NCBI RefSeq assembly: GCF_026212465.1
Contig: NC_080058.1
Span: 15,312,537 to 15,376,536, forward strand
DNA length: 64,000 nucleotides
From: Amaranthus tricolor
Taxonomy: Eukaryota; Streptophyta; Magnoliopsida; Caryophyllales; Amaranthaceae
Reading direction: 5' to 3'
The notes below the pieces were generated by a model. It did no database searches and was not told the origin of the DNA. It saw only the letters and a list, made by a program, of their open reading frames with translations. The first letter of the stretch is position 1; each line of letters begins with the position of its first letter. This document shows positions 11,027 to 21,173 of this stretch, in pieces. The position numbers and the translations under genes were made by a program.

Positions 11027-11197
11027 TGTCATGGTACTGTTTATTCAATTAATTTATTTATTTAATAATTAGCATCATATTACTAAAATACCCTTTGACC
11101 TTTTCAGTTGACCTTGACTTTCGGTCAATGGGCTTTTTCTGGGATTACCATTTTCCTTGAATGGCCCATGGGCCAGTTACCTCTAAAAAACCCTAAC
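11027..11197 (+). repeat. Truncated 5' LTR
   Basis: These 171 bp match the start of the right LTR (16768-16938) with only a few differences, including the stretch TTTCGGTCAATGGGCTTTTT. Homology stops abruptly after CCCTAACTCCCCA. The rest of the LTR, the primer-binding site and gag-pol are missing. Confidence 0.9.
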
Positions 11198-11289
11198 TCC
11201 CCAAGTCACCACAAACCGGTGACGCCCACAGATCAGACCCAAAGAAAAGGGTCGAAATATCAAAATTATTCAGAGAATCTCGCCCATCT

Positions 11290-11790
11290 GTAACATCGAA
11301 AAGTCGGACCCCTAAACTGGGGTTCAGAAATCAAAATTAATCCAAGTTAAAAAAAATGTCCTGCTGGTCAGGTCAGCATCAGAAACATCCATAAGTCGGA
11401 CCCTCTGAATGGGGTCCCAAGACCAAAAATCATTCAAGTATAATTTTCCTCGATGTCGCCTGCACGTGACATCAAAAACTCGGACCCCTAGAATGGGGTC
11501 CAAGGGTTGAAATTATTCTAAGTATAATTCTCTTTGGTGTCGCCTGACCGTGACATTGAAAAGTCGGACCCCTAGAATGGGGTCCAAGGGCTGAAATTAT
11601 TCTAAGTATAATTCTCTTTGGTGTCGCCTGACCGTGACATTAAAAAGTCGGACCCCTAGAATGGGGTCCAAGGGCTGAAATTATCCTAAGTTTAATTCTC
11701 CTTGGTGTCGCCTTTTCGTGACATCAACAAGTCGGACCCCTAGAATGGGGTCCAAGGGTTGAAATCATTCTAAGTGTTCTCCAGACGAAA
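11290..11790 (+). repeat. 84-bp tandem repeat with hairpin module
   Basis: CGGACCC(C) occurs at 11305, 11397, 11481, 11565, 11649 and 11733. Spacing is 84 bp after a first interval of 92. The later units contain GGACCCC-TAGAAT-GGGGTCC, a 7-bp perfect stem with a 6-nt loop, then ATTATTCTAAGTATAATTCT and GGTGTCGCCT. It lies just downstream (in the antisense sense) of the antisense gene's stop codon. Confidence 0.95.
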
Positions 11791-11976
11791 AACATTCCTC
11801 GACCTTCCGTCAGGACAAGTCACGGCTTAGAAATTTAAAAACTCAAATAACTTCAAATACTCAAAATAACAAGTATATACATTGTTCTGAGAAACACGAA
11901 ATAACTACAATATTCAAATTACATTGTTTGGAAAATATTCTAAATAATTACAAGTTCAGGATTACAAAAATGAAGG

Positions 11977-14687
11977 TTATACGTCGTCAAGGAAGGTATC
12001 CACATCCCCTTCGAGACCTTGACCCGGCGGCGGAGGAGACCCGGTCATCCCCTCTTCAAGACTAGGGGTGAAGCTTACATAATCTTCAATATTAAACGGC
12101 TCCACCTTAATCTCGGACAGCTCCTTGGATAAGCCCTGGAGGTTTCTACCTTCGTTAATGATCAAGTTCGACAAATCAAGGCATAAACTCTCCAGGCTGG
12201 AGAGCGCCATGTTTTCCGGGACATCAGACCCTGGAGGAGAAGAAAAGGTCAAATGGTCTAAGTCGAGGCACAAGGCCTCCTTTTCAGCATCATCATCTAT
12301 CTTCTCCGACCAGACCCTCTTCTCCTCCGCATCCCAAGTAGGATCGACAAGCACCGCCGACTCCCTCTCCAAGATTGGAGCTAGGTTGGACAAGGCTTCG
12401 TCCCCCTTTTGATTGGCAGTTTTTTGAAGGGTTTCGAAATCCATGCCCAACTCCGCGGCAACCAGGCGATACTTCTCGTCACTATTCATGGAACCGGCGC
12501 CCATCATCTCCGCCGTCAGATCTCCCAGAAAACTTGACGCCTCCGGCTCATCCGAAATTAGCCAGTCTCGAGCTATCCGGGCTTTCCTTCCCAAGAAAAG
12601 TTTATACACTTCAGCCGTGGATAGTACCATCTTGAAATTGGCAGAATCAGCAGCCACCTGCTGCATTAGACGCTGATTTTGATGAACCAGCTTGGCATGA
12701 ATATCCATCAGGCGGCCGATCTCATGGCCGAGGGTCGCGGACTTGCTGGAAGCAGCATCCAAGTTCCCGGCGGTCTCCTCCAGCTGCTTTCTCGCCTTTT
12801 CCCGCCATTGCTCAGTCTGGACCAAGCGTTCTTTCAGCTCAGAACACTTGGCCAATTTCTCCTTTAAGCCCGGCAAATCCTCCCGCAACTTCAACAGTTC
12901 TCCGTTCAGCTCTTCGCAGCGGGAGGTAAGGGAGGCCAAGGTCTCTTGATCCGCAGCACTTTGGCGGCCAACATTGAGCTCAAAAGCCAACCTTATAAAG
13001 GCCTGCGAAGAAGCAATTTATATAAGATCCAACAGATTGAAATGAAAACCATTTACCGTGGAGGAAAGAACGTTACCTCTGCCGCGGAAGCCTGCGCCTG
13101 ACGCACTCTATCGCGGGGGGGCATGGACTCTAGAAGGTCGACATCCACCTTACTGACCAGGTTGGACGTCGCCCTGTTGAAACGAACGATCAGGCCCTTA
13201 TGCCCCAACTCCGTGAAGGGCGTCTCATGTCGAAAGGGTGGAACTTCCCGACGACGATACACCTCCGCAAATTGTGAATCCGGAGCCGCGGAAGACTCCC
13301 CTACTTTCTCTACAGTGGCTGAATCCTATGAAAAGAGAAATTTAGAAAAAGCCAAGTTAAATAATTAGAGTTAAGAAAGAAGTCGTACCTTAGGCGGAAG
13401 AGGGAGAGGCTTTTCCGCGGCCCTTTGATTAGCTCCCTAAGCAAATCGCATGACGCTGAATTTCTTCATCAGGTCCGGATTCTTTGCTCTTAAATTTTCC
13501 TTGGCTACCCCTGAAAAATCAAGAGTTAGAAATAAGTAAAATACTATAAAAAGGGAGAAAGGAATCCGACGGCTCTTACTCCGATCGATAGCCAAGCTAA
13601 TGGCGAATGCCGAGAGGAGGTTCTCATTCTCCAACTCGGGACGACCTGGTATCCAGTTGAGTTGGACGTTCATAGGTTTCCTCCCCAACTGAACGTCCAT
13701 CTTCGTGTATTCTATGATCACCGCGTCGTCAAAGGAACATTGCGGGATCCCATTATTGAAACCCGAAAGGTTGGATTTGATGTCAAAGGATGTCTTGATG
13801 TTCCATCCCCTTGAGTTGTACAAATAGGCAAACTTGGTCCTATATCCCTTCTGGTTGTCGGGGAGGTCGTGGACTATCTTCAGTCCATGACGATGAGTAA
13901 AGGTTATCCAACCACAGCCATGTAATTGGGAATTACATAACCGGGCTCTAAATATATACCTAAATGCTGTGAGCGTCGGTGGCACGGCCAAAACTTTACA
14001 AAGAATCAAAAATGCCATCATACAACCCCAAGCGTTGGGGTATAACTCGGGCACAGAAAGGTTCAAAAAATCCAGCACCTCTCGGAAAAAAGGGTGGAGA
14101 GGAAATCTAAGTCCTAATTCGAATGAAGGAAAATATACGGCTATACAGTGTGGAGGGGGAAATCTAACAGTATCATAATTCCCCGGTGTAATAATGTTGA
14201 TGTCTTCTTTTAGACCCCACTTCTGAGAGATGGCTTCCCGTCGACTTTCCAAATCCCTTTTGGTTTGTAAATCTATGAAGTAATTAAGGGGCCCGCCGTT
14301 TGGAATGTAAAATGGAGGAGGGACCAGCGCCGCGCTTTCCCTTCCTGATGACTCGGTTGATACTTCAACGTTTTCCATATCTACATACAATAACCTTTCC
14401 AGGTCAGGATTTATTCGCGGCAAGTAATTCGGGAAGAAAGCAATGCTCACTTGCCAAGGAGCAGTTTTCATTTTCTCCGGCGTATACACAGGGGAGACAG
14501 ACGACTCATCCCCGGCCTTTATTGATTCACAATGAGGGGTTATTCTCACCGAACTACTATCGTCCGAATCATTCATTAGCAACCCCTCTTTATTAAAGCG
14601 TCTACATACTACCAAGGGAATTTCCGTCGGGTTAGCAATGTTAATGTCCAAGTTAGCTAATGTATCATGAGTAGCCGCGACATCCAT
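11977..14687 (-). CDS. Antisense gene of Tat-type gypsy element (Transposase_28-like), 4 exons
   Basis: Inferred exons are 14687-13580, 13510-13389, 13325-13077 and 13002-11977. All junctions are GT-AG and keep one frame (about 834 codons), with one in-frame TAG at 13437-13439 near the end of the MRFA stretch. The N-terminal half carries the block LGLRFPLHPFFREVLDFLNL, then PELYPNAW and FLILCKVL (about residues 185-240), the hallmark of the 'putative gypsy type transposon' family (PF04195). The C-terminal half is a long coiled coil (heptads from about residue 500) and then an acidic tail ending FLDDV. The gene is antisense to the host retroelement. Its product function is not known; a gag-like or regulatory role has not been shown. 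The region is visibly more GC-rich than its surroundings. Confidence 0.75.
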
Positions 14688-15110
14688 ATTAATAATATTC
14701 GTAAAATAGTAGGCGAAACTTGTAAAGAATAATGGACAACTTCATAAAACTAATTCAAAACCTTTAAACATTCAAGAACATGAAGAACAGTTTGAAGAAT
14801 AATTTGAAGAAATTTGAAAATATGAGAAAAAGTTTGAATACCTTGAAGAGAATTTGAAGATTTGTCAGAAACTTGATGAAGATCTGTCAGAAACCTTGAA
14901 GATCTTCGAGAATTTGTCAGAAGTTTGAAGGAGGGATGAAGATTGTCAGAGCGTTTCTCTCTACTTTCTCTTTCTAGCGATTTGAAGATTTGAGGGAGTT
15001 AATGAAGATTAGATGAGAGGAACTGTCCCAACCACCCTATTTACTGCAGCAATAAATGCCTTGGGACTTGAACCCTCATTAAACAAAAAATGGAATCCCA
15101 AAACGAAAGC
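14688..15110. other. Upstream region of the antisense gene
   Basis: AT/GA-rich stretch with short repeated GAAGA-TTTG words (about 14760-14960). It is presumably the leader or promoter of the minus-strand gene. No TATA box could be assigned with confidence. Confidence 0.35.
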
Positions 15111-15119
15111 TGGGAAGTC

Positions 15120-16375
15120 GATAAGTCGGTCTCCCAGTTAGGGGAAGTCATCGAAGATCTTTTCTACGTGTTTTAGCAGTATCCGTGAGGTCTACTAGTC
15201 GGACCCTCAATAAAAGGGACATGTTGCAAAATCTTTCTAAGTGTCAGTCCTTAACTATAGATGGGAGGTCGAAAAGTCGGACCCCCAATGAGAGGTGAAA
15301 CCTCATAAAATTCTCTAAGTAACTAGTTACCAAACTCTCATACAGTCGTCAGGTCCATAAGTCAGACCCCCAGGGAGAGGGAGAATATGAAAAATTATTC
15401 TAAGTCTTTTAGCGCTTAAACGTGTCCAGGAAGTCAACAAGTCGGACCCTGAACTGCACCCCTAGAAACGAAAATTACTCTTAAGTATGAAAAATTGCAC
15501 ATTCGATAAGACGGATGTTATGCCGCGTCACCTGAGTAAAGCATGAATGAAACAAGTACAAAGGAAGTCCGTAGGATCGATAAGTCGGACTCACTGGTAC
15601 ATTCAGTCAATGGTGTAAAAATTCTAAGTACAAGTGAATTCCCATACTTCCGTACGATCAAAGACACGGGCCTTCGTACTGATTCCGCGTCATAGAAGAG
15701 CAAGGGGTATGTTCTTCCGTGAAGTCGACAAGTCGGACCCATAGATGGCCCTATTCCAGGTAAAAAATTCTAAGTATAGAAGATCTCTTGTATGTCCGTG
15801 CGATTGAAGACACGGAATACGGTGCTCATTCCGTATCATGGAAGAACAAGGGGCTTGCCATGACTAGGTATTGGGAACATTTTTACTTTTCCGCAATGTC
15901 GAGTTTGTCCGTATGGTCCATAAGTCGGACCCCCAGGTGGTCCTTATCATTTCCAAAATATTCCAAGTGTGAAATATTACCGTATGATCAAAAAGTCGGA
16001 CCCTCTGGTACCCCTTACCATTTTTGAAAAATTCTAAGTATGGGAGAATTTTCATGATGAACGTGTGAATTGAAGACGCGGACTCTTAGTTCGCGTCATG
16101 GTTAAGCCAAAGGCGCGGATGTTCTCCGAGAAATAATCATGCCCTTGTTAGTTTCCCGTAATTTCAGCTCAACAGAGAAGTATAGGGGATTTCCGTAGCA
16201 TCAATGAAGAGGGAGCCAGGATCGGGACTCCAATTATCCTACGGCATGTTACAGGCCGCGGTTCTACGTACGAAATATGTCGGGATGTCAGGAAGATTTT
16301 GTGTTGGTCGCTAAGTCGATAAGTCGGACCCCCCTTTTTGTGGGTCAAAACTTGAAAAATATTCTAAGTATGCAG
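15120..16375 (+). repeat. Irregular array of AAGTCGGACCC...ATTCTAAGT modules
   Basis: About ten copies of AGTCGG(A)CCC or close variants occur near 15125, 15197, 15275, 15359, 15440, 15583, 15731, 15923, 15994 and 16321. Most are followed 25-50 nt later by TTCTAAGT. Intervals are mostly 70-150 bp, with longer gaps near the end. The same two words define the 84-bp array at 11290-11790, on the other side of the antisense gene. Intervening text includes repeated 'gacacgg...gcgtcatgg' phrases around 15665, 15810 and 16075. Confidence 0.85.
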
Positions 16376-16767
16376 CACGTTGTATGGGTCGTCGTGGAAT
16401 CAAGCCCTCGCATTTACGATTTTGCTGCTGCGGTATAATACGCCTGAGGCTACTCCGCGGCATGTTACAAGCCGTGGCTTTGTTCGTTTTTACACGATTA
16501 TTTTGAAAAGGTCGTATCTTCTTCGTCACAACTCAGAACTTGACATATGAACAGTCGATTCAAAGCTTACAAGCTCAATTTTCATGAGCCGTTAGAAGAT
16601 TCGCCAGATTGGATATGTGTTCATCCGCATGGGGCTTTCGAATGTTCTCTACGATCGTGTTCCATCACTAAATCAACTCCGACGGGCACGTGTTTTTCCG
16701 CATGAAGGAAGATGTTTCCGGTTGTAGGGGCCCTCCCCTCACATCATCCTTTATGCGTGGGGCTAAA

Positions 16768-17428
16768 TGTCATGGTCCTGTTTATTCAATTAATTTATTT
16801 ATTTAATAATTAGCATCATATTACTAAAATACCCTTTGACCTTTTCAGTTGACGTTGACTTTCGGTCAATGGGCTTTTTCTAGGATTACCATTTTCCTTG
16901 AATGGCCCATGGGCCAGTTACCTCTAAAAAACCCTAACTCCCCACTTTCCCACAATGTATGGCTCTCCTTGTTTCAAGATGGATAACTGTCCATTCTTCC
17001 CATGACCAGTCCACCTCCCATTACTCCCACTACTCCCATGATAGTTCACTTCTTCTCAGATACAACTTCCCTTCCTCACCATTATAAATAGGGACTACCA
17101 TCAAGGAGGGAGGATGATCTAAAAAAATATAGCTTTCCTAGTATCCTTGCTTACATTACTTCCTTAGCCTACCCAAACACTAACACTAGCAATCTCAATC
17201 CCGACATTTCCTCTTGCATTCATTCTATAATCATTCATTCATTAATTTCCGATTTACGTTCTGACTTGAGCGTCGGAGGGGTTTTCCGGGAGATCACCCC
17301 CCGGACAAGGCTAACGTGTTGTGTCTCAGGAATTCAGGTTGCATCCTCCTACGAATCGCTGCTCCCGATAACACTTCCACTTGTGGTATCTTAAGTGCCT
17401 TCCACTTCCTCGTTTCATTACCGAAACA
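16768..17428 (+). repeat. 3' LTR of the Tat-type derivative
   Basis: The LTR is 661 bp and starts TGTCATGG and ends CGAAACA. A TATAAATA box at 17083-17090 would set transcription initiation shortly downstream. It is followed immediately by the ATTCC duplication. Confidence 0.9.
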
Positions 17429-17433
17429 ATTCC

Positions 17434-17602
17434 CATAATTTTACCATCATCTAAAGATACACATAGTGAAATATTAGATGTAATCCATCAAGGAAAGCCA
17501 CTTTTGATATAAATGTGACTATTTTCCACCTTTCCCTTTAAATTCAGATTGTATGGGGCTTGTGGTATTTCATACTTTCTATTTGAAAGTTTTGGTCGTG
17601 AT
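17434..17602 (-). pseudogene. CACTA transposase segment between the Tat and hAT insertions
   Basis: Minus translation includes KYEIPQAPYNLNLKGKVENS and, after a stop, ITSNISLCVSLDDGKIMG. This last part joins directly to MKSHDFH at 11021 once the Tat element and one ATTCC are removed. Confidence 0.75.
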
Positions 17603-18593
17603 TAGGGATGACAATGGGTATTGGACCCGACCCGGATCCGTGAATCCGTATCCGTTTTCACGGATCTGGGTCCTAAAAAATTGGACCCATCGGATCCGGG
17701 TCGGATCCGGATCCGTTTTAATTTCACGGGTCCGGATCCAGATTTGAGAAAAATACCCAGATCTGAGAAAAATACCCAGACCCGGACCCGCAGATCTGGA
17801 GGACCCGTTTTTTTTTATATATTAAAATATATATTAAAAATACCTCAGACCCTCAGTTCCCTTCCCTTCCCTTTTCTCACTGCCTCACCCTCACGTCTAA
17901 ATGGGAAGAAATCATCATGCTTATGTAAGTGGAATGTACCTCTCATGTCTGCTTATTGGTTCGTGCCCACTAACATATTCTACTCACGCATTATTATAGG
18001 AGATTTTGATCTTCATTTTTGTCACCACTACTCCGAGCCCGCCATTACCTTTCCCCCAAATTCAAACAACTAATTTCCCTCTCTAATCCAACTTAAAATT
18101 CAATTTCTCAACAATTAACAATGTCGGGGAAGATACAATTCGAGCAAACCCTCCTCCAATACAGGTCGGAATCACCGAATCAGAAGGTCGAGGAGTTTTT
18201 GCAACTCGAAGAATTGAATCTGCTGAGCTTATTCATACTGCAAAACCCGTGATTTCTCACCCTCTTTTATTGAAAAGCGACAGTGTTTGTTGCCTATGTC
18301 TTAGGAGATTAAACCCTAATGATTCTCATGATTAAAAGGACCTTTGGCCTATAAATATCGCTTTATTACAATCTCAACACATTTAAAAATAAAAAAAAAA
18401 AAAAAGCAAAAACAAGTCAAACCCGTTTTGGACCCGGATCCGGTACTGGATCCGCAGTATCCGCGGATCCGGATCTGGGTCTTGCAAAACTGGACCCGCG
18501 GATCCGGGTCTGGATCTGGATCTTGTTCCTGAAAACTGATCTGGATCCGGGTCCACCTGGACCCGGTCCAGATCCGACCCGTTACCATCCCTA
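17603..18593. mobile_element. Non-autonomous hAT-type element, copy 2 (Pack-type)
   Basis: The element is 991 bp and starts TAGGGATG and ends CATCCCTA. It has a perfect 8-bp duplication GTCGTGAT (17595-17602 and 18594-18601). The outer ~200 bp at each side match copy 1 at 114-1134 closely, including GGATCTGGGTCCTAAAAAAT and the region CTATAAATATCG...CAATCTCAA near 18350. The interior (about 17850-18330) is unrelated to that of copy 1 and contains a SET-domain-like coding fragment. It sits in the CACTA transposase. Confidence 0.93.
18087..18341 (+). pseudogene. Captured N-terminal fragment of a SET-domain gene
   Basis: An 84-codon open frame without a usable start contains NPPPIQVGITESEGRGVFAT, then RRIESAELIHTAKPVISHP, then SDSVCCLCLRRL. 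This is the opening of a SET domain (G-R-G-V-F-A-T / A-E-L-I / P-V...), followed by the C-x-x-C of the inserted zinc-binding region. From memory it most resembles the plant ATXR4/SDG38-type histone methyltransferase-like proteins. A TAA after NPNDSHD ends it, and the catalytic part (N-H-S/C-x-P-N) is absent. The ATG at 18121 is in another frame. It lies entirely inside hAT copy 2, so it is read as gene-fragment capture. Confidence 0.7.
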
Positions 18594-18601
18594 GTCGTGA
18601 T

Positions 18602-19818
18602 TTTTCATGCATTTTCATACCCTTTAAATCTTGCCGAGCATTTATAGAGTCTTTGTTCTTCTCTAGTAAGTCAAGCAAAGTGCCTAATGTGCTTTCCCAA
18701 ACATTTTTTTCCACATGCATCACATCAAGATTATGTTGAAATAAAAGACACCTCCAATAAGGTTTTGGAAGAAAATGCTTTTTTTCTTCCATTGATGAAC
18801 CAAATATCGATCGCCTTTTTTCGCCTTCCTTTACTCTTCTTCCCAAACTGTACACTTGAGTAGCCACTTAAATCCTCTAGAACATCATCACTAGTAAGCA
18901 ACATGGGAAGAGGATCATTTTCAATCTTTCCACCAAATAAGCTCTTATTAAATCTCCACTTGTGATCAGCATCTAAAAATATTCTATGACCCATATAACA
19001 ACATTAATGGCCGTGTTTTAATCTGTATGTGCATGTGTTTTTATGACAGTTAGAACAAGCTAAGGTCCCTTTAGTGCTCCAACCTGATAAATTAGCATAA
19101 GAGGGAAAATCTTGAATTGTCCACATCAACACTGCTTGCATATTGAAAGATTCCTTCCTATGAGCTTCATATGTACTTACCCCAATCTCCCACAATTCTT
19201 TCAGCTCATCTATTAGAAGTTCTAAAAATACATCTATGTCATTACCCGGAGATTTAGGATCAGGAACTAATAAAGACAACATCATGTTATCACTTTTCAT
19301 CCACATCCAAGGAGGTGAATTATAAGGCACAAATAATACCGGCCATATGCTATATCTACTGCTTAAAGTTGCACCAGGATTAAAACCATCATTAGATAAA
19401 CCCAATCTTACATTGCGTGCATCTATTGCAAAGTCAGGATAATCTCTATCCAAAGACTTCCATGCCTTTGAATCTGAAGGTGTCTCATCACATCATCATC
19501 ATCATTTAAATGACCATCCTTGTGCTATCGCATATGCTTTGCTAAATTAGAAGATATGAGCATTCTTTGAAGTCGTGGAATTAATGGAAAAAGACGTAAG
19601 ATTAACCGAGGTACTTGTGTCATTTTTTTGCTCCCTCTTCTTTGGATTCTATATCTCCTACCTCAATTTTTTTTTTCATCTAGAAGCCCCACATTTAGGA
19701 CATGCTTCCGTATCTGCATACTCATCTCAAAATAAAATACAATGTTTGATGCAGGTATTAATCTTAACATAATCCAACCCTAATGCTTTTGTATACTTTT
19801 TTGCCTTATAAAAAGATG
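18602..19818 (-). pseudogene. CACTA TNP2 transposase core (Transposase_21)
   Basis: In minus order: a CPKCGAS zinc-type motif near 19690; ARNVRLGLSNDGFNP with WPVLFVPYNSPPWMWMK and LLVPDPKSPGNDIDVFLELL (19400-19200); then ADLSGW-type YANLSGWSTKGTLACSNC; FLDADHKWRFNKSLFGG (18960); and HNLDVMHVEKNVWESTLGTL with NARQDLKGM (18735-18610). These are the successive conserved blocks of plant TNP2 (PF02992). Frameshifts and stops separate them, so the gene is dead. Confidence 0.9.
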
Positions 19819-19836
19819 CCGGAAAGTTTTTGTCAT

Positions 19837-21155
19837 TTTTTTTTTTTTTTTTTTTTTGTGAATTTGGAAAATTTTATATATGAAGAGCGAAAAGAAAGCT
19901 GAGCCCCGAGCACCTAGACCCGCCGGCATAAAAAACCCCTGCGGGGAAAAAGCCATAGGGAACAGGGGACGAGGAAACAGCCCGTACAAAACACCATAGG
20001 GGTGGTCTATACCACACAGCGGATATAGTTTGTTCGTTTCTATGCCCCAACCTAAAGACCACCTGCATAAGAGTTGAAACTAGCTGCGCTTTCCATCACC
20101 TTACACACCATGGATCAGACATTACACCTTACACACCATACACACCATTACACATCACACAATACAACCACAAATACAAATACAAAACAGTAGACATATA
20201 CAAAACAGTGCTAGTCTATATTGTTTTACATCATTGGCTTAAGGTCGCAGTATGAAGGAGTCTGCATTGAAAATAACATTTGGTGCACAGCCAGAGTAGC
20301 CCATCATTTCCTTTGCCCAGGTTCCTATTCTCAGTTTCAGCGACATAACAAAATTCTCGAGGCTTACGATCTTGTTCTCAAATTTAATCTTGTTTCTTTC
20401 GTACCACAGCGACCAGATTACGCAACCAAGAGAAAGAAGCCAGATATCTTTGTATTTCCTTTCGCTGATCAATCCTAACCACTGGAGGCTGAAATCTGAA
20501 AACGATTTATGTAGTGGAGCGGCTAGGTTCCACCATTTAAGCATTTCCATCCATGTACTCCAAGCAAATCTGCAAGTAAAAAGAATGTGAGAGTTTGTTT
20601 CCAGTTCAGTTCTGCAAAAGGGGCAACCTGCATTTTGTGGGCCAATGATTCCTTTCTCTACAAGGAAATCTCCTGTTTTTAACTTCTCCTTATATGCCAG
20701 CCATACTGTTAATTGTGCTCTCGGAGGTATATATTTTTGCCATATAACTGAAGCTATTGATTTCGGTATTGGTGGAGTAAGAGATTCGTAGAGAGTAGAG
20801 GATATGCCGTTTGTAGGGTAAGAAGCCATTTCCTTGTTGTTCCACATTAACCCACTCTGTAGCTCACGTTTCGGCCCATTTTGATCAATGATGGTTTGCA
20901 TGGCACGTACCTCTTCAATTTCCCAATCATATAGACGACGGCGCCACTCTAGATTCCACACCCAGGAGTTTTCCACCCATTCTCCCATCTGACATATTTC
21001 ACAATTCTTTTGAAGTGATATTGCAAATAGTCTTGGGTAGATACATTTTAGAACCCCTACTTCACACCATCTATCATGCCAGAAACGAATTGAGTTTCTA
21101 TCTCCTACCCTTAATCTCATGCCTTCTTCAATGATTGTTCTTATTCTAACAGTTT
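19837..21155 (-). mobile_element. 5'-truncated LINE (non-LTR retrotransposon)
   Basis: The insert is flanked by a perfect 18-bp duplication CCGGAAAGTTTTTGTCAT (19819-19836 and 21156-21173). It ends (minus strand) with a poly(A), seen as about 20 T at 19837-19857. Only the 3' end is present: the C-terminal part of ORF2, about 200-300 bp of 3' UTR including repeated ACACCATTACACC-type words (20095-20160), and the tail. It is inserted in the CACTA transposase. Confidence 0.93.
20239..21155 (-). pseudogene. LINE ORF2 C-terminus with zf-RVT domain
   Basis: The frame starts at the 5' truncation point and ends in TAA at about 20239 without internal stops (about 305 codons). It has RVGDRNSIRFWHDRW, then IPPRAQLTVWLAYKEKLKTG, then the zinc-binding CPFC...SHILFTC motif of the plant zf-RVT domain (PF13966), followed by a W-x-x-R-N-K-I-K-F-type tail. 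RT and endonuclease are missing. The upstream CACTA frame happens to be in phase, giving a spurious 456-codon chimeric ORF to 21609. Confidence 0.88.
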
Positions 21156-21173
21156 CCGGAAAGTTTTTGTCAT

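Larger units (their letters stand above)
11027..17428 (+). mobile_element. Tat-lineage Ty3/gypsy derivative, gag-pol deleted
   Basis: The element is bounded by TG...CA and a perfect 5-bp duplication ATTCC (11022-11026 and 17429-17433). It lies inside the CACTA transposase coding region. The left LTR is cut to about 171 bp; the right LTR (16768-17428) is complete. No gag, protease, RT, RNase H or integrase remains. What is left is a minus-strand spliced gene (14687-11977) with the gypsy-type 'Transposase_28' signature, flanked on both sides by repeated AAGTCGGACCC modules. A purine-rich tract (GTGGGGCTAAA, 16757-16767) directly precedes the right LTR, confirming plus orientation of the element. 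Confidence 0.88.

Noticed and set aside
12125..12949. Plus-strand ORFs opposite the antisense gene
   Set aside because: They are shadows of the minus-strand coiled-coil exon, which has the domain signature and the splice structure.
13969..14596. Plus-strand ORFs of 69 and 98 codons
   Set aside because: They lie opposite the Transposase_28-like exon and have no features of their own.
19780..20068. Pro/Phe-rich minus ORFs
   Set aside because: They lie in the LINE 3' UTR and cross its poly(A) tail.
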